Assembly: GCF_014303735.1 (NCBI RefSeq)
Contig: NZ_CP060296.1
Span: 310,001-374,000 of the forward strand
From: Variovorax sp. PAMC28562
GTDB lineage: Bacteria > Pseudomonadota > Gammaproteobacteria > Burkholderiales > Burkholderiaceae_C
Direction: 5' to 3'
Length of the DNA stretch: 64,000 bases
Under the pieces are notes generated by a model, which had not been told where the DNA came from, did not search any database, and saw only the letters and a program-made list of their open reading frames with translations. This document shows, piece after piece, positions 24,653 through 34,210 of this stretch. Positions within the stretch are counted from its first letter, which is position 1. Each line of letters opens with the position of its first letter. The translations under genes and the position numbers were made by a program.

Positions 24653-26557
24653 ATGGTCAGGAGGGTGCTTTTTTTAACGCCGGCATGGATGCCGGCTTTG
24701 TTTTTTGGGAGTGTCCTTCTTCTGCAGGGATGCAGCGTGCTCTCGGGCCTCACCGGCCACACACCGCCCGCGGATGCACCCGAAGGCGCACCGGTTGCCA
24801 GCAGCACCGCGCAACGCGACAAGCGCGACGCCTTCGCCCTCGAAGTGCACGGCCCCGACACGGTCCGTGACTACCTCAACCGGCACCTCGAAATCCAACG
24901 CTATCGCCAAGTCGACGACCTTGGCGCCGCGGAACTCTCGCGCCTTATGGTGGCCGCCGAGGCCAACGCGCGCGAGCTGCTCGGCACGCTGGGTTACTTC
25001 ACGCCCACGCTTACGCTCGAACTCAAGGAAACACCAGTCGCCAGCGCCAAGGCTCCTCGCGAAGTGGTCATCACGGTCGAGCCCGGCGAAGTGACGCATG
25101 TCAGCTCGGTGCAGATCGGCTTTGCCGGCCCTGTCGAAAACGACCCAACGTCGCAAGCGCAGCGCGACGCGGTACGGGTCGGTTGGTCGCTGCGTGCCGG
25201 GCAGCCGTTCAACCAACTGGCCTGGGACAACGCCAAGGCCGTGGCATTGCGCAACCTGACGGCCAAGCGCTACCCGACCGGCAGCATTCTGAAGAGCGTG
25301 GCCGATGTCGACGCCGACCGGCAGGAGGCGAAGTTGTCGGTTGAATACCAGTCCGGCCCGGCTTACCGCTTTGGCCCGCTGCAGGTGCGCGGAAGCGAAC
25401 GCTACGACGCCGACGGCGCCCGCCGCATTGCCCGCGTGCCGACCGGCGCCGATTACGACCAGCAAAAACTGCTCGATGCGCAGCAACGTCTCGCCAGCAG
25501 CGGCTACTACGACTCGGTGTTCCTGACGCTCGACACCGAGTCATTGAACCCGCAGGCAGCGCCTGTGATCGCGCAGCTGCGCGAAGCGCCCCTGCAAAAG
25601 ATCGTCCTCGGCGCGGGCTTCACCACCGACAGTGGACCGCGACTTTCCGTCGACCACATCGACAACAAGATGCCAGTGCTCGGCTGGCGTGCCGTGTCGC
25701 GGCTTTCGGTCGACCGCGAGACCCGCTCGCTGGGCTCGGAATGGAACAGCATCCCCGGCGACAACGGGTGGCGCTGGTTCGCGAGCGGTGAGCTCAAGCG
25801 TGAAACCGCCGGCACCTACGACGTGGACAGCGGCCGATTGCGCAGTGGCCGCAGCAAAGCAGGCGACCACATCGACCGCAGCTATTTCCTGCAATACGAC
25901 TACGCACAAAACCGCGGCTACGACGCACCGCCGTCAGCTTCGGCGATCAGTGCCAACTGGGGATGGACCGGCCGCTACTTCGACAACAACACCGCACCTG
26001 CGCGCGGCCAGGCGCTGGCGCTCGAAGTCGGCGCCGGCTACACGCTGACCGGCGAACAGACGCCGTTCGTGCGTACGTATGCGCGGTGGCTTGGCATCGT
26101 GCCGATCGGCACGGTGCCAGAGGACGGCACGCAGGCACGTCGCAGCCGACTGCAGTTGCGGCTCGAAGGCGGCGTGGTCGCGGCCAAAGACAGCGCGCAG
26201 ATCCCGTCGACGCTGCTGTTTCTGACCGGTGGCGACACCACGGTGCGTGGCTACAGCTACCGCCAGATCGGCACCGTACGCAGCGACGGCACCATCGTCG
26301 CCGGTCGCTATCTCGCGGTGGCCAGCGTCGAATGGCAACGCCCGGTCGTCTATGGCGGCAAGCTAACCGATTTCGAGAGCGTGACCTTCGTCGACGCCGG
26401 CGCCGTGGCCGACAAGCCCGGGTTGTTGAAAGCCAAGGTCGGCGTGGGTGCCGGCGTGCGCTGGCGCAGCCCGGTAGGTCCGGTGCAGGCCGACGTCGCG
26501 TACGGCGTCGACACCAAGAAGTTCAGGCTGCATCTGCGGCTCGGCTTTACCTTTTGA
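24653..26557 (+). CDS. tamA: autotransporter assembly outer-membrane protein TamA
   Basis: A 634-residue Omp85-family protein with POTRA-like domains in the first half (about 60-300) and a beta-barrel in the second half ending in LRLGFTF, with a terminal Phe typical of BAM substrates. The N-terminus has a lipoprotein signal: MVRR, a hydrophobic stretch and LQGC with Cys27. With TamB it inserts or moves outer-membrane components. The start at 24653 is preferred because it gives a charged signal start. A terminator-like hairpin lies inside the signal-peptide codons. tamB follows after 23 bases. Confidence 0.85.
   Translation: MVRRVLFLTPAWMPALFFGSVLLLQGCSVLSGLTGHTPPADAPEGAPVASSTAQRDKRDAFALEVHGPDTVRDYLNRHLEIQRYRQVDDLGAAELSRLMVAAEANARELLGTLGYFTPTLTLELKETPVASAKAPREVVITVEPGEVTHVSSVQIGFAGPVENDPTSQAQRDAVRVGWSLRAGQPFNQLAWDNAKAVALRNLTAKRYPTGSILKSVADVDADRQEAKLSVEYQSGPAYRFGPLQVRGSERYDADGARRIARVPTGADYDQQKLLDAQQRLASSGYYDSVFLTLDTESLNPQAAPVIAQLREAPLQKIVLGAGFTTDSGPRLSVDHIDNKMPVLGWRAVSRLSVDRETRSLGSEWNSIPGDNGWRWFASGELKRETAGTYDVDSGRLRSGRSKAGDHIDRSYFLQYDYAQNRGYDAPPSASAISANWGWTGRYFDNNTAPARGQALALEVGAGYTLTGEQTPFVRTYARWLGIVPIGTVPEDGTQARRSRLQLRLEGGVVAAKDSAQIPSTLLFLTGGDTTVRGYSYRQIGTVRSDGTIVAGRYLAVASVEWQRPVVYGGKLTDFESVTFVDAGAVADKPGLLKAKVGVGAGVRWRSPVGPVQADVAYGVDTKKFRLHLRLGFTF
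24679..24706 (+). terminator. intrinsic terminator overlapping the tamA signal-peptide codons
   Basis: GCCGGCAT at 24679-24686 and ATGCCGGC at 24689-24696 form a perfect stem, followed by TTTGTTTTTT. It is well placed to end the oxygenase transcript. It lies 26 bases inside the chosen tamA frame, where its T-run codes for two Phe residues of the signal peptide. The minus strand has no T-run after the stem, so it is one-directional. Confidence 0.7.
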
Positions 26558-26580
26558 GATCGCGCTAGCCGACAAGCACG

Positions 26581-29500
26581 ATGAGCAGCGAAGCCGAAAC
26601 CCCTTCCTCAAACGCAACGACGGCCGCCTTGCCGCCCGAAGCGCCGGCGGTACGCCGCTCGCGCACCCGTCGTGCGCTGCGCGCGCTGGCGTGGAGCTTC
26701 GTCGGGCTGATCGCGCTGGTGCTCGTGCTGACCGCAGGCGCCTGGTGGTGGCTCGGGTCGAACCAGTCGCTGGCCTTCGCACTCACGCAAGCGGCGAATC
26801 ATCTGCCGGCTGGCCAATCACTTGAAAGCCGCGACGTCAGCGGCTCGCTGCGCACCGGTGGGCGTATCGGCTGGCTGCGCTGGCAAGGCCCGACGTTGGC
26901 AGTCGAAGTGCACGGGGCCCAGATCGGTTGGGCACTCGCGCCACTCTTGAAACGCAAGGTGCAACTGGGTGAAGTTCATGCGGCGCAATTGCTGATCGAG
27001 CGTCGCGGTCCACCGAGCACAACGCCGACCGAACCATTGGAGCAACTGGCACTGCCGATCGATGTCGAGTTTCCATTTCGCATCGACGATTTGCGCTGGA
27101 CCGGGCCACCTGCGCTTCAGGCCACGAATCTGTCGGGCCTCTACAAATACGCCGACGCGCAGCATGCGCTGGACGTCACCGGCGTCGACATCGCCGACGG
27201 GCATTACAGCGCCCGCGTTGCACTGCAAGGCCCGGCGCCGATGGCGATCGATGCGGCACTCGATGGTCGCGTGAAGGCGCCGCTGGCCGAAGGCCGCAGC
27301 ATCGACGTGGCGGCCGATGCGACGATCAAGGGCACGCTGAGTGGCGCAGCCGCACGCCTGCGGGTGGGCGCGCAATTGAAGCCGGCCGATGCCACGACGC
27401 CTGTTGCGGGTGAGCTCATGCAAGCCGCCCTGCAAGCCCAGATCGCGCCATGGCAAACGCAGCCGGTGATCGATGCGCATGTCGATCTGCGAAACGTCGA
27501 CGCCGCGAGCCTCTGGCCCGGCGCACCTCGAACACAGCTGACCGGCACCATCGCGCTGCAACCCGACGCCGCCGTCGGCCCAGCCGCATGGCAGGCGCGG
27601 GGCAACATCCGCAACGCGCTGCCCGGCGCCTGGGACCTCGGCAAATTGCCGGTCGAACAGGTGGAGGCCGACGTCGGTTTCGATGGCACCGCCTGGAAGA
27701 TCGCCGACGCCACGGTGCACGCGGGCGGCGGTCGCATCGATGCCGAAGGCGCCTGGGCTCCTGCCCCGGCGCCATGGCGAGCCACTGCCACAGTGAGCGG
27801 CGTAAAGCCCGGCGAGCTGCATACCCAGCTGGCCGGCGCGCCCATCAATGGCCGCGTTACTGCCGAGCAAAATGGCGATGCGCTGACCTTCGACGTGGCG
27901 CTGCAAGCCGAAGGCGGCGCCGGTACCAACTCGCTCAAGGGCTTGAAGCTCGATCGCGCCGTGGCCCGAGGTCAGTGGCTCATTCAAAACCAGATACTCG
28001 ACTTGCGCATGCTGCGCATCAATGCCGAGCGCGCGAGCGTCGACGGCAAGCTGCAATGGCGTGTGGCCGAGCAGGCGGGCAGCGGTAACCTGAACGTCGT
28101 CTTGCCAGGCGCCAGCGCGGAACTGCAGGGACGCATCGCGCCGAACCAGGGCGACGGCGAACTCAAGGCACGCATCGACGATGCGGCGACGCTGCAGAAG
28201 TGGATCGAAGGACTGCCCGGGCTTGCATCGGCTTTTGCCGGCAGCAGCGCGCAAGGTGCCGCACGTCTCGATGCCAGCTGGCAAGGTGGCTGGCTGGCCG
28301 TGCAACGGCGCTTGCAAAGCGCAACGACGCCGTCGCCGCGCGGCACTGCGGAGCCGACCGTGCAAGCCACGCTGATCGCGCAGAAGCTCGATCTTCGATT
28401 ACCGGCGCCCGCTTCTGCTTCTGCTTCGCCGACCATTCAACTGCGCGGCATCCGCGCAGAGCTGGCCGGCAGCCTGGCGCAAGCCACCTTGTCGCTGCAA
28501 GGCGAGGCCAGCACCGGCACGCAAAAGATCACGCTCGACACACGCGCCAGCGGCGGCCTCGAGCGCGCCGATCAATGGCGCGCCACGATCGCCAGCGTGC
28601 ATCTGCAGGCGCAGGACAGCACGCGGCCCGGCCCCTGGACGCTGGAGCTGAGCCGCGCCATCAGCGCCACCATCCGCAGCACGGCCGCGAATGGCAAGAC
28701 GGCCGCGCGGCTCGACGTCGAAGCTTCGGCCGCAGGCGCGACGCTGCGCGGCCCGGTGCCGGGCACGGTGCGCATCGACTGGCAACCATTGCGCTTCAGC
28801 CAGAGCGGCACGTCGGCCAACCGCGTGTACCGCCTGCAATCGCAAGGCAAGCTGCAGGGCCTGCCGATGGCTTGGGCGAGCGCACTGGGCGCCAACACGG
28901 CACTGGCCGATGCCGGCGTCACCGGCGACTTGTTGTTCGACGGCGATTGGGACATCGACGCCGGCGACGCACTTCGCGCCCATGCGCGGCTTGCTCGGCA
29001 AAGCGGCGACATCCGCGTGCAGGCCGGCGAAGCGGCGCTCGTCACGCGCATCACGAGCCATGGCACCGGCACGGCCAGCGAGCGCACCATAACGGCGTCC
29101 GATGGCGACGCGGTCGGCCCCAGCACACCGGCTGGCCTACGGCAGGCCGAACTCAAAGTCGACGCACAAGGCGACGCGATCAAGGCGACGCTGGCATGGG
29201 ACAGCGAGCGTGCCGGTCAGCTCAACGCCGAAGCGTCGAGCCGCGTGGTGCAGCACGACGGCGGCTGGCAATGGGCTGCCGACGCGCCCCTCGCCGGCCG
29301 GCTCACGGCCAAACTGCCGAGCCTGGGCGTGTGGTCGATTCTTGCGCCGCCCGGCTGGCGCGTGGCCGGCACGCTCGAGGCCGATGCCACGCTGTCGGGG
29401 AATCGCGAAGCACCGCGCTGGAACGGGACATTGAGCGCAGACCAGCTCGCCTTGCGCGCGCCCGTCGAGGGACTCGATTTGCGCGATGGGCGCTTGCGGG

Positions 29501-30720
29501 TCGCGCTCTCGGGCGACCGCGTCGAGATCACGGATTTCACGCTCAAGGGCGGCGCCGGCAGCACGGCACGCATCGCAGGCCAGAGCGGCAACCGAAGCAC
29601 GGCCGCCAGCGAGGCAGCGAGCGATGGCGGCAGCTTGTCGGCCCGCGGCGAAGTCCGCTGGAGCAGCGACGCGACCACCTCAGGGTCTGGCATCCGCATG
29701 TCGGTGCAAGGCAAGTTGACGCGCTTGCGTGTGTTGGTCCGCACCGATCGACAGGTAACAATTTCCGGTGATGTGCAGTCGCGCCTCGATAACGGCCAGT
29801 TCACCGTGCGGGGCGACCTCAAGACCGATCGCGCAGTGATCATCCTGCCAGACGAGACCGCGCCAAGTCTCGGCAGCGATGTGGTGGTTCATTCAGCCGC
29901 CAAAGACCGCGAGGCGGCTGAGCAGCAAACCAAGCGCGACGCTGCCGCGCGCGCTGCCGAAACGACGGCGGCAAGCAACACCGCCCGACCGCAAACTGCC
30001 AAGCCACCCGACATCGCAGTCACCTTCGACCTCGGCGATGACTTCGCGGTCCAGGGCCGCGGCATCACGACGCGACTCGAAGGCAAGCTCGACATCCGCA
30101 GTACCTCGCTTACAGCGCCGCCGCGCATCACCGGCGAGGTGAAAACCGTGCGCGGCCGCTATCGTTCTTATGGACAGGAACTCGACGTCGAGAGCGGCCT
30201 GGCGCGCTTCAACGGTCCGTTCGACAACCCGTCGCTCGACATCCTGGCCATCCGGCCGAACATCACCCAGCGCGCCGGCGTGCAGATCACAGGCACTGCG
30301 CAATCACCGCGCGTGCGGCTCTATTCCGAGCCCGCGCTCTCCGACGCGGAGACGCTGTCATGGGTGATCCTCGGACGCGCCCAGGCCAGCAGTGGCGGCG
30401 AATCGCTGCTGCTGCAGCAGGCCGCGTTGGCGGTGCTCGGCGGGCTGGGCAAAGGCGGCACCGGCGGCAGCCTTGCCAGCCGCTTCGGACTCGACGAAAT
30501 CGGCTTCAAAGGCCCTGGCAGCGGTGGCGACCTGCGCGAATCGGCGGTGACGCTCGGCAAGCGGCTGTCGTCGGACTTCTACGTGACTTACGAGCGCAGC
30601 ATCGGAGGCACCTTCGGCACGCTCTTCATCTTCTACGACCTGACGCGGCGCCTGACCCTGCGCGGCCAGGCCGGCCAGAAGAGCGGGCTCGACCTGATCT
30701 ACACGCTCAAATACGACTGA
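26581..30720 (+). CDS. tamB: translocation and assembly module protein TamB
   Basis: A 1379-residue protein, the usual size for TamB. One N-terminal membrane anchor (about residues 35-57) precedes a very long beta-helical, periplasm-spanning part. The C-terminal DUF490 domain includes ARFNGPFDNPSLDILAIRPN and SDAETLSWVILGRA. It ends SGLDLIYTLKYD, a typical TamB ending. It works with TamA and, like other AsmA-like proteins, may carry phospholipids to the outer membrane. Encoded 23 bases after tamA. Confidence 0.9.
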   Translation: MSSEAETPSSNATTAALPPEAPAVRRSRTRRALRALAWSFVGLIALVLVLTAGAWWWLGSNQSLAFALTQAANHLPAGQSLESRDVSGSLRTGGRIGWLRWQGPTLAVEVHGAQIGWALAPLLKRKVQLGEVHAAQLLIERRGPPSTTPTEPLEQLALPIDVEFPFRIDDLRWTGPPALQATNLSGLYKYADAQHALDVTGVDIADGHYSARVALQGPAPMAIDAALDGRVKAPLAEGRSIDVAADATIKGTLSGAAARLRVGAQLKPADATTPVAGELMQAALQAQIAPWQTQPVIDAHVDLRNVDAASLWPGAPRTQLTGTIALQPDAAVGPAAWQARGNIRNALPGAWDLGKLPVEQVEADVGFDGTAWKIADATVHAGGGRIDAEGAWAPAPAPWRATATVSGVKPGELHTQLAGAPINGRVTAEQNGDALTFDVALQAEGGAGTNSLKGLKLDRAVARGQWLIQNQILDLRMLRINAERASVDGKLQWRVAEQAGSGNLNVVLPGASAELQGRIAPNQGDGELKARIDDAATLQKWIEGLPGLASAFAGSSAQGAARLDASWQGGWLAVQRRLQSATTPSPRGTAEPTVQATLIAQKLDLRLPAPASASASPTIQLRGIRAELAGSLAQATLSLQGEASTGTQKITLDTRASGGLERADQWRATIASVHLQAQDSTRPGPWTLELSRAISATIRSTAANGKTAARLDVEASAAGATLRGPVPGTVRIDWQPLRFSQSGTSANRVYRLQSQGKLQGLPMAWASALGANTALADAGVTGDLLFDGDWDIDAGDALRAHARLARQSGDIRVQAGEAALVTRITSHGTGTASERTITASDGDAVGPSTPAGLRQAELKVDAQGDAIKATLAWDSERAGQLNAEASSRVVQHDGGWQWAADAPLAGRLTAKLPSLGVWSILAPPGWRVAGTLEADATLSGNREAPRWNGTLSADQLALRAPVEGLDLRDGRLRVALSGDRVEITDFTLKGGAGSTARIAGQSGNRSTAASEAASDGGSLSARGEVRWSSDATTSGSGIRMSVQGKLTRLRVLVRTDRQVTISGDVQSRLDNGQFTVRGDLKTDRAVIILPDETAPSLGSDVVVHSAAKDREAAEQQTKRDAAARAAETTAASNTARPQTAKPPDIAVTFDLGDDFAVQGRGITTRLEGKLDIRSTSLTAPPRITGEVKTVRGRYRSYGQELDVESGLARFNGPFDNPSLDILAIRPNITQRAGVQITGTAQSPRVRLYSEPALSDAETLSWVILGRAQASSGGESLLLQQAALAVLGGLGKGGTGGSLASRFGLDEIGFKGPGSGGDLRESAVTLGKRLSSDFYVTYERSIGGTFGTLFIFYDLTRRLTLRGQAGQKSGLDLIYTLKYD

Positions 30721-30778
30721 ACTGTTAAAGTCGCCGCCGCTGCCCGAAGCCCCGAAACAAGCAAGTTTCGCGCGCTCA

Positions 30779-30853
30779 GTCCTCGTAGTTCAATGGATAG
30801 AACGGGGTCCTCCTAAGACTCAGATACAGGTTCGATTCCTGTCGAGGGCACCA
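30779..30853 (+). tRNA. tRNA-Arg (anticodon CCT)
   Basis: A full cloverleaf of 75 bases including an encoded CCA. The acceptor arms GTCCTCG/CGAGGGC pair over seven positions, the D arm is GTTCAATGGATAGAAC, the anticodon stem GGGTC/GACTC flanks the loop CTCCTAA with anticodon CCT, and the T arm is CAGGTTCGATTCCTG. It decodes AGG. No duplicated 3' end or integrase was seen downstream, so it does not look occupied as an attachment site. Confidence 0.93.
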
Positions 30854-30942
30854 AGGCCTCGGGCTTGAGATTTGTTTTTTTGTGTACTTAAGTGTGACCT
30901 AGTTCCTCCCGTCAAAAGGATGACGTAGGCACAATTGCTTAC

Positions 30943-31134
30943 ATGACACAGCGCGCACAAACCCCTCACGAATGGTGGAAAGACAAGTCCGATTCGACCG
31001 AAAGGGCTGCTTTTACCCAGTCTTACCGTTCCGGCCAACGCGAGCAGCACGCCGCTGGCTGGCGCCGCAACGTCATGCTCGGGTTCCTGGTTGTCGCCAT
31101 TCCCGTGCTGATCCGCCTGTTGATCGCAACATGA
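30943..31134 (+). CDS. small protein with C-terminal membrane helix
   Basis: A 63-residue protein. The first 42 residues are polar and charged (PHEWWKDKSDSTERAAF); residues about 44-62 form one hydrophobic helix (VMLGFLVVAIPVLIRLLIA). Its stop overlaps the next start as ATGA, which supports both as real and coupled. I recognise no family. It follows the tRNA gene by 90 bases. Confidence 0.5.
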   Translation: MTQRAQTPHEWWKDKSDSTERAAFTQSYRSGQREQHAAGWRRNVMLGFLVVAIPVLIRLLIAT

Positions 31135-31370
31135 TGTTCAACGTTTCCCCTCGCCCCGAGCGCCTGAGCATCGAGCAGATTCATGGGCTCGCAGACTCAC
31201 TGCGAAGCGAATCGGCACACGATGGCCGCACGGCAGCTGCCGTCGCCGACGCACTGGAATCGGTTGCCCGCGAACGCGCATGCCGGGCGGCGCGACTGCA
31301 GCGCCAGTTCGGCCTGCGAAATTCGGCGTCGGTCCGTCGTGTCGCCGAGTGGGCCGTCACGAACTTCTGA
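31131..31370 (+). CDS. small hypothetical protein
   Basis: A 79-residue soluble protein, rich in Ala and Arg and probably helical. It starts with two ATG codons, the first overlapping the preceding stop. Nothing in it points to a function. An intrinsic terminator follows 53 bases after the stop, so the two small genes look like one short transcript. Confidence 0.45.
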   Translation: MMFNVSPRPERLSIEQIHGLADSLRSESAHDGRTAAAVADALESVARERACRAARLQRQFGLRNSASVRRVAEWAVTNF

Positions 31371-31422
31371 GGAGCTCCACCGCTCGGCCACCACGCGATC
31401 CAGCGCGCTGGCTACTTCACCG

Positions 31423-31444
31423 AACCCGCCCACTGGCGGGTTTT
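31423..31444 (+). terminator. intrinsic terminator after the two small genes
   Basis: AACCCGCC and GGCGGGTT pair around a short loop, followed by TTTTGCTTTTT. It separates the small-gene pair from the NMN adenylyltransferase/Nudix gene that starts 37 bases later. Confidence 0.75.
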
Positions 31445-31480
31445 GCTTTTTGCGCTCCGCTCGGGCATTACATTCGAGCG

Positions 31481-32578
31481 ATGCATCATCTCGCCGTCTT
31501 CGTCGGCCGCTTCCAACCCTTCCACAAAGGTCACCTCGCCCTGTTGCAGCACGCGCTCTCTGAAGCGCAGCGCTGCATCGTGGTCATCGGCTCGGCCTTT
31601 CACGCGCGTTCGCCGCGGCATCCTTTCAGCTGGCAGCAACGTGCCGAGATGATTCGACGCGCTTTGCCTGAATCGGATCGAGAGCGGGTCAGTTTTGTGC
31701 CGGTGCGCGATCACCACGAAGACGCGCCGTGGATCGCCGAAGTTCGCCAGGCGATAGCCAGCGCAAACAAGGCGAACACAGCGAAAGCGGCAACGACTTT
31801 CACGGCTGGTTCGACGGGCTCGACCGATGCGACCGGCTCCGCGCCGACCACGGTGCTGCTGGTCGGTCACCGAAAGGACGCGACCACCGCCTATCTCGAC
31901 TGGTTTCCCGAATGGCAATTGACGACGCTGTCGGTCGCCTCGACCGCAACAGCCCGTGCGGCGCGAGACGCCTTGTTCGGCGCGACAGACGACGGCCCTC
32001 TGCGCGCAATGGTGCCGCTGCTGGCGTTCGACTTCCTGGCAATCTGGCGCAACGAGCCGACCTTCGCCGCGTTGCAAGAAGAGTGGACGATGCTGCGGGA
32101 CTACCGTGCCACCTGGGCCGCGGCGCCCTGGCCGCCCACGCTGGTCACGGTCGATTGCGTGGTGAAGTGTCGCGGCCACGTGCTGCTGATTCGCCGCGGC
32201 GAAGCGCCGGGCAAAGGACTGCTCGCCGTGCCGGGCGGCTTCATCGAGCAGCGCGAGACCACGCATCGTTCCGCCCTGCGCGAACTGGAAGAAGAAACGC
32301 ACCTCGACGTGCCAGACGCCGACCTGCGCGCCTGCCTGAGGGGCACTGCGGTATTCGACGCCCCCGATCGCAGCGAGCGCGGCCGCACGATCACGCACGC
32401 GCACTACTTCGACCTGGGCGATCGCCCTTTGCCGACGGTGCGCGCCGACGACGATGCGGCCTCGGCCAGTTGGACGCCCATCGCTGCACTCGTGGCGGAA
32501 GAAGCCCAGTTCATGGACGACCACTTCGCCATGCTGCACCACTTCCTGCGGTTCGACTTGCCCGCCCCGCCCACCTGA
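31481..32578 (+). CDS. bifunctional NMN adenylyltransferase/Nudix hydrolase
   Basis: A 365-residue two-domain protein of the Synechocystis slr0787 type. Residues 1-180 are a nucleotidyltransferase domain with GRFQPFHKGH at 9-18 (the HxGH motif), which makes NAD from NMN and ATP. Residues from about 205 form a Nudix domain with the box GGFIEQRETTHRSALRELEEE. In the box the usual Gly near the end is replaced by His (ETHL). A low-complexity stretch rich in Thr, Ala, Ser and Gly lies around residues 95-120. It ends six bases from the convergent flavoprotein gene. Confidence 0.85.
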   Translation: MHHLAVFVGRFQPFHKGHLALLQHALSEAQRCIVVIGSAFHARSPRHPFSWQQRAEMIRRALPESDRERVSFVPVRDHHEDAPWIAEVRQAIASANKANTAKAATTFTAGSTGSTDATGSAPTTVLLVGHRKDATTAYLDWFPEWQLTTLSVASTATARAARDALFGATDDGPLRAMVPLLAFDFLAIWRNEPTFAALQEEWTMLRDYRATWAAAPWPPTLVTVDCVVKCRGHVLLIRRGEAPGKGLLAVPGGFIEQRETTHRSALRELEEETHLDVPDADLRACLRGTAVFDAPDRSERGRTITHAHYFDLGDRPLPTVRADDDAASASWTPIAALVAEEAQFMDDHFAMLHHFLRFDLPAPPT

Positions 32579-32584
32579 CCCGTA

Positions 32585-33877
32585 TCAGCTCACCGAAGCC
32601 AGGCTCTCTTCTCGCGACAGCGCCGAACCTTGCACGTTCTTGCGCCGCCCATCGATCTGCTCTGCGAGGTAGTGCGCGTCTCGCGCCACACCTGAGAACC
32701 GACCCGATCCCCAGGTGTGCAGCCACGGCAAGCCGAGGAAATACAACCCCGCCTGATGCGTCACGCCCCGCAGATGCACCGGCTCGCCCTTGCCGTTGAA
32801 CACCGGCGCATCGACCCATGCGAAGTCCGGCAAAAAGCCGATGCACCACACCACGCTGGTGATACCCGAGGCACGCAGGCTGACTGTCGTGCGCTCCTCT
32901 TTCGGCTCCCACACCGGCACGTAGCGCTCCGGCGGCGGCGCATCGATGCGGTTGATTTCGATGTATTTGTCGATCGACGCGTTGATGCCGTTGTAGATCT
33001 TGTCGGCGTGGTCCAGGTGCTCGCGCAGGTTGGGCTGGAACTGCAGCGCATCGCCTTCCATGCCGGTCAGCAAACCATAGAGCTCCATGCCTTCGTTGGC
33101 GAACGCACGCAGGTCGATGTCGCGTCCACCGTCACGCCCGGTGAGGTAGTGGTTGGTGTTGTCGCGCACGCCTTCGCGCAACGGATGTGCAGTGACCGGC
33201 ATGTCGTAGTACTTCATGTCGGCGAGCCAGTCGACCGCGTCCTTGCCGCGATAGAAGCGCGCGCAGCGCGGCGCGTTGCCCGTGGCGAGAAACACCTTGC
33301 GGCCGGCCAGATGCAGGTCTTCGGCGATCTGCGAACCCGACTGTCCGCAGCCCACCACCAGCACCGCACCCTCGGGAAATTGCGCGGGGTTACGGTATTG
33401 AGCCGAGTGGTATTGCACGATGCCGGCAGGCAGGCGCTCGGCCATCCGCGGGATCACCGGCTTGTGATAACCGCCCGACGCCACCACCACCTGGTCGGCA
33501 GTGAACTGGCCGGCGCTGGTGTCGACCGTGTACCGGTCGGACTCGCCCGCGCGCGACACCTTGTTGACCGTGACGCCTTCCAGCGCCGGCGCCTGCACCT
33601 GCTCGACGAAACCGGCCAGCCACGCGTTGATCTCGTCCTTGACCATGAATCCGTGCGGATCGGCGCCCTTGTACGGCCACCCCGGAAGATCGCACTGCCA
33701 GTTGGGCGTGACGAGGCAAAACGAGTCCCAGCGCTGCGTGCGCCAGCTGTGCACCAGGCTTCGTTTTTCGATGACCAGATGGTCGATGCCGCGCTGCTGC
33801 AAACAGTGGCTGAGCGACAGGCCGGACTGGCCGCCGCCGACGATGACGACGCTGTAGTGAGTGGTCTTGGTGAGCAT
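32585..33877 (-). CDS. nitH: Nit1C flavin-dependent oxidoreductase (MSMEG_0569 family)
   Basis: A 430-residue flavoprotein monooxygenase-like protein. VVIVGGGQSGLSLS near residues 10-23 binds FAD, and VLVVGCGQSGSQIAEDL near the middle is the second, NAD(P)-binding Rossmann motif. It is the last gene of the eight-gene Nit1C-type cluster, where this family is a constant member. It may oxygenate a nitrogen compound, but the reaction is unproven. I chose the ATG at 33877; a TTG at 33895 directly follows the preceding stop. Confidence 0.8.
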   Translation of the reverse strand: MLTKTTHYSVVIVGGGQSGLSLSHCLQQRGIDHLVIEKRSLVHSWRTQRWDSFCLVTPNWQCDLPGWPYKGADPHGFMVKDEINAWLAGFVEQVQAPALEGVTVNKVSRAGESDRYTVDTSAGQFTADQVVVASGGYHKPVIPRMAERLPAGIVQYHSAQYRNPAQFPEGAVLVVGCGQSGSQIAEDLHLAGRKVFLATGNAPRCARFYRGKDAVDWLADMKYYDMPVTAHPLREGVRDNTNHYLTGRDGGRDIDLRAFANEGMELYGLLTGMEGDALQFQPNLREHLDHADKIYNGINASIDKYIEINRIDAPPPERYVPVWEPKEERTTVSLRASGITSVVWCIGFLPDFAWVDAPVFNGKGEPVHLRGVTHQAGLYFLGLPWLHTWGSGRFSGVARDAHYLAEQIDGRRKNVQGSALSREESLASVS

Positions 33878-33895
33878 GGTGTTTCTTTTATTCAA

Positions 33896-34180
33896 TCAGT
33901 CGAAGGCGATGACGGTCACCTGCGCATCGGGTTGCGCGTCGAACCGGGTGGCGATGTGCTCGATCTCGGCCAGTTGGTCCATCGCCTGCGAACAGGCGAA
34001 GCCGTACTTGGCGCGCACGCGCTCCGACGCGATGCCGAGTGCGTCGCGCGTGCGCTGCATGAAGTCCGGTAGCGGGTAGCTTTGGCCGACGGCGAGGAAG
34101 TCCTCGACGACCAGCGACGGCGAGTAGCAGCGCGTCTCGCTGAGGTCGGGCCATCGAACATTGAAGTGCATCACGGGCAT
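33896..34180 (-). CDS. nitG: Nit1C small protein (MSMEG_0570 family nitrogen starvation response)
   Basis: A 94-residue protein starting MPVMHFNVRWPDLSETRCYSPS and containing SYPLPDFMQRTRDAL. Both are typical of the MSMEG_0570 family, which I know only from Nit1C-type clusters. No catalytic motif is visible and the function is unknown. It lies between the glycosyltransferase and the flavoprotein genes on the same strand. Confidence 0.75.
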   Translation of the reverse strand: MPVMHFNVRWPDLSETRCYSPSLVVEDFLAVGQSYPLPDFMQRTRDALGIASERVRAKYGFACSQAMDQLAEIEHIATRFDAQPDAQVTVIAFD

Positions 34181-34210
34181 ACGGATTTCCTTGTGGTGTC
34201 GAGCGATTGC

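Noticed and set aside
30779..31370. tRNA-Arg as attachment site of a genomic island
   Set aside because: No integrase gene and no repeat of the tRNA 3' end were seen downstream. The following genes are tiny native-looking genes and an NAD enzyme with ordinary composition.
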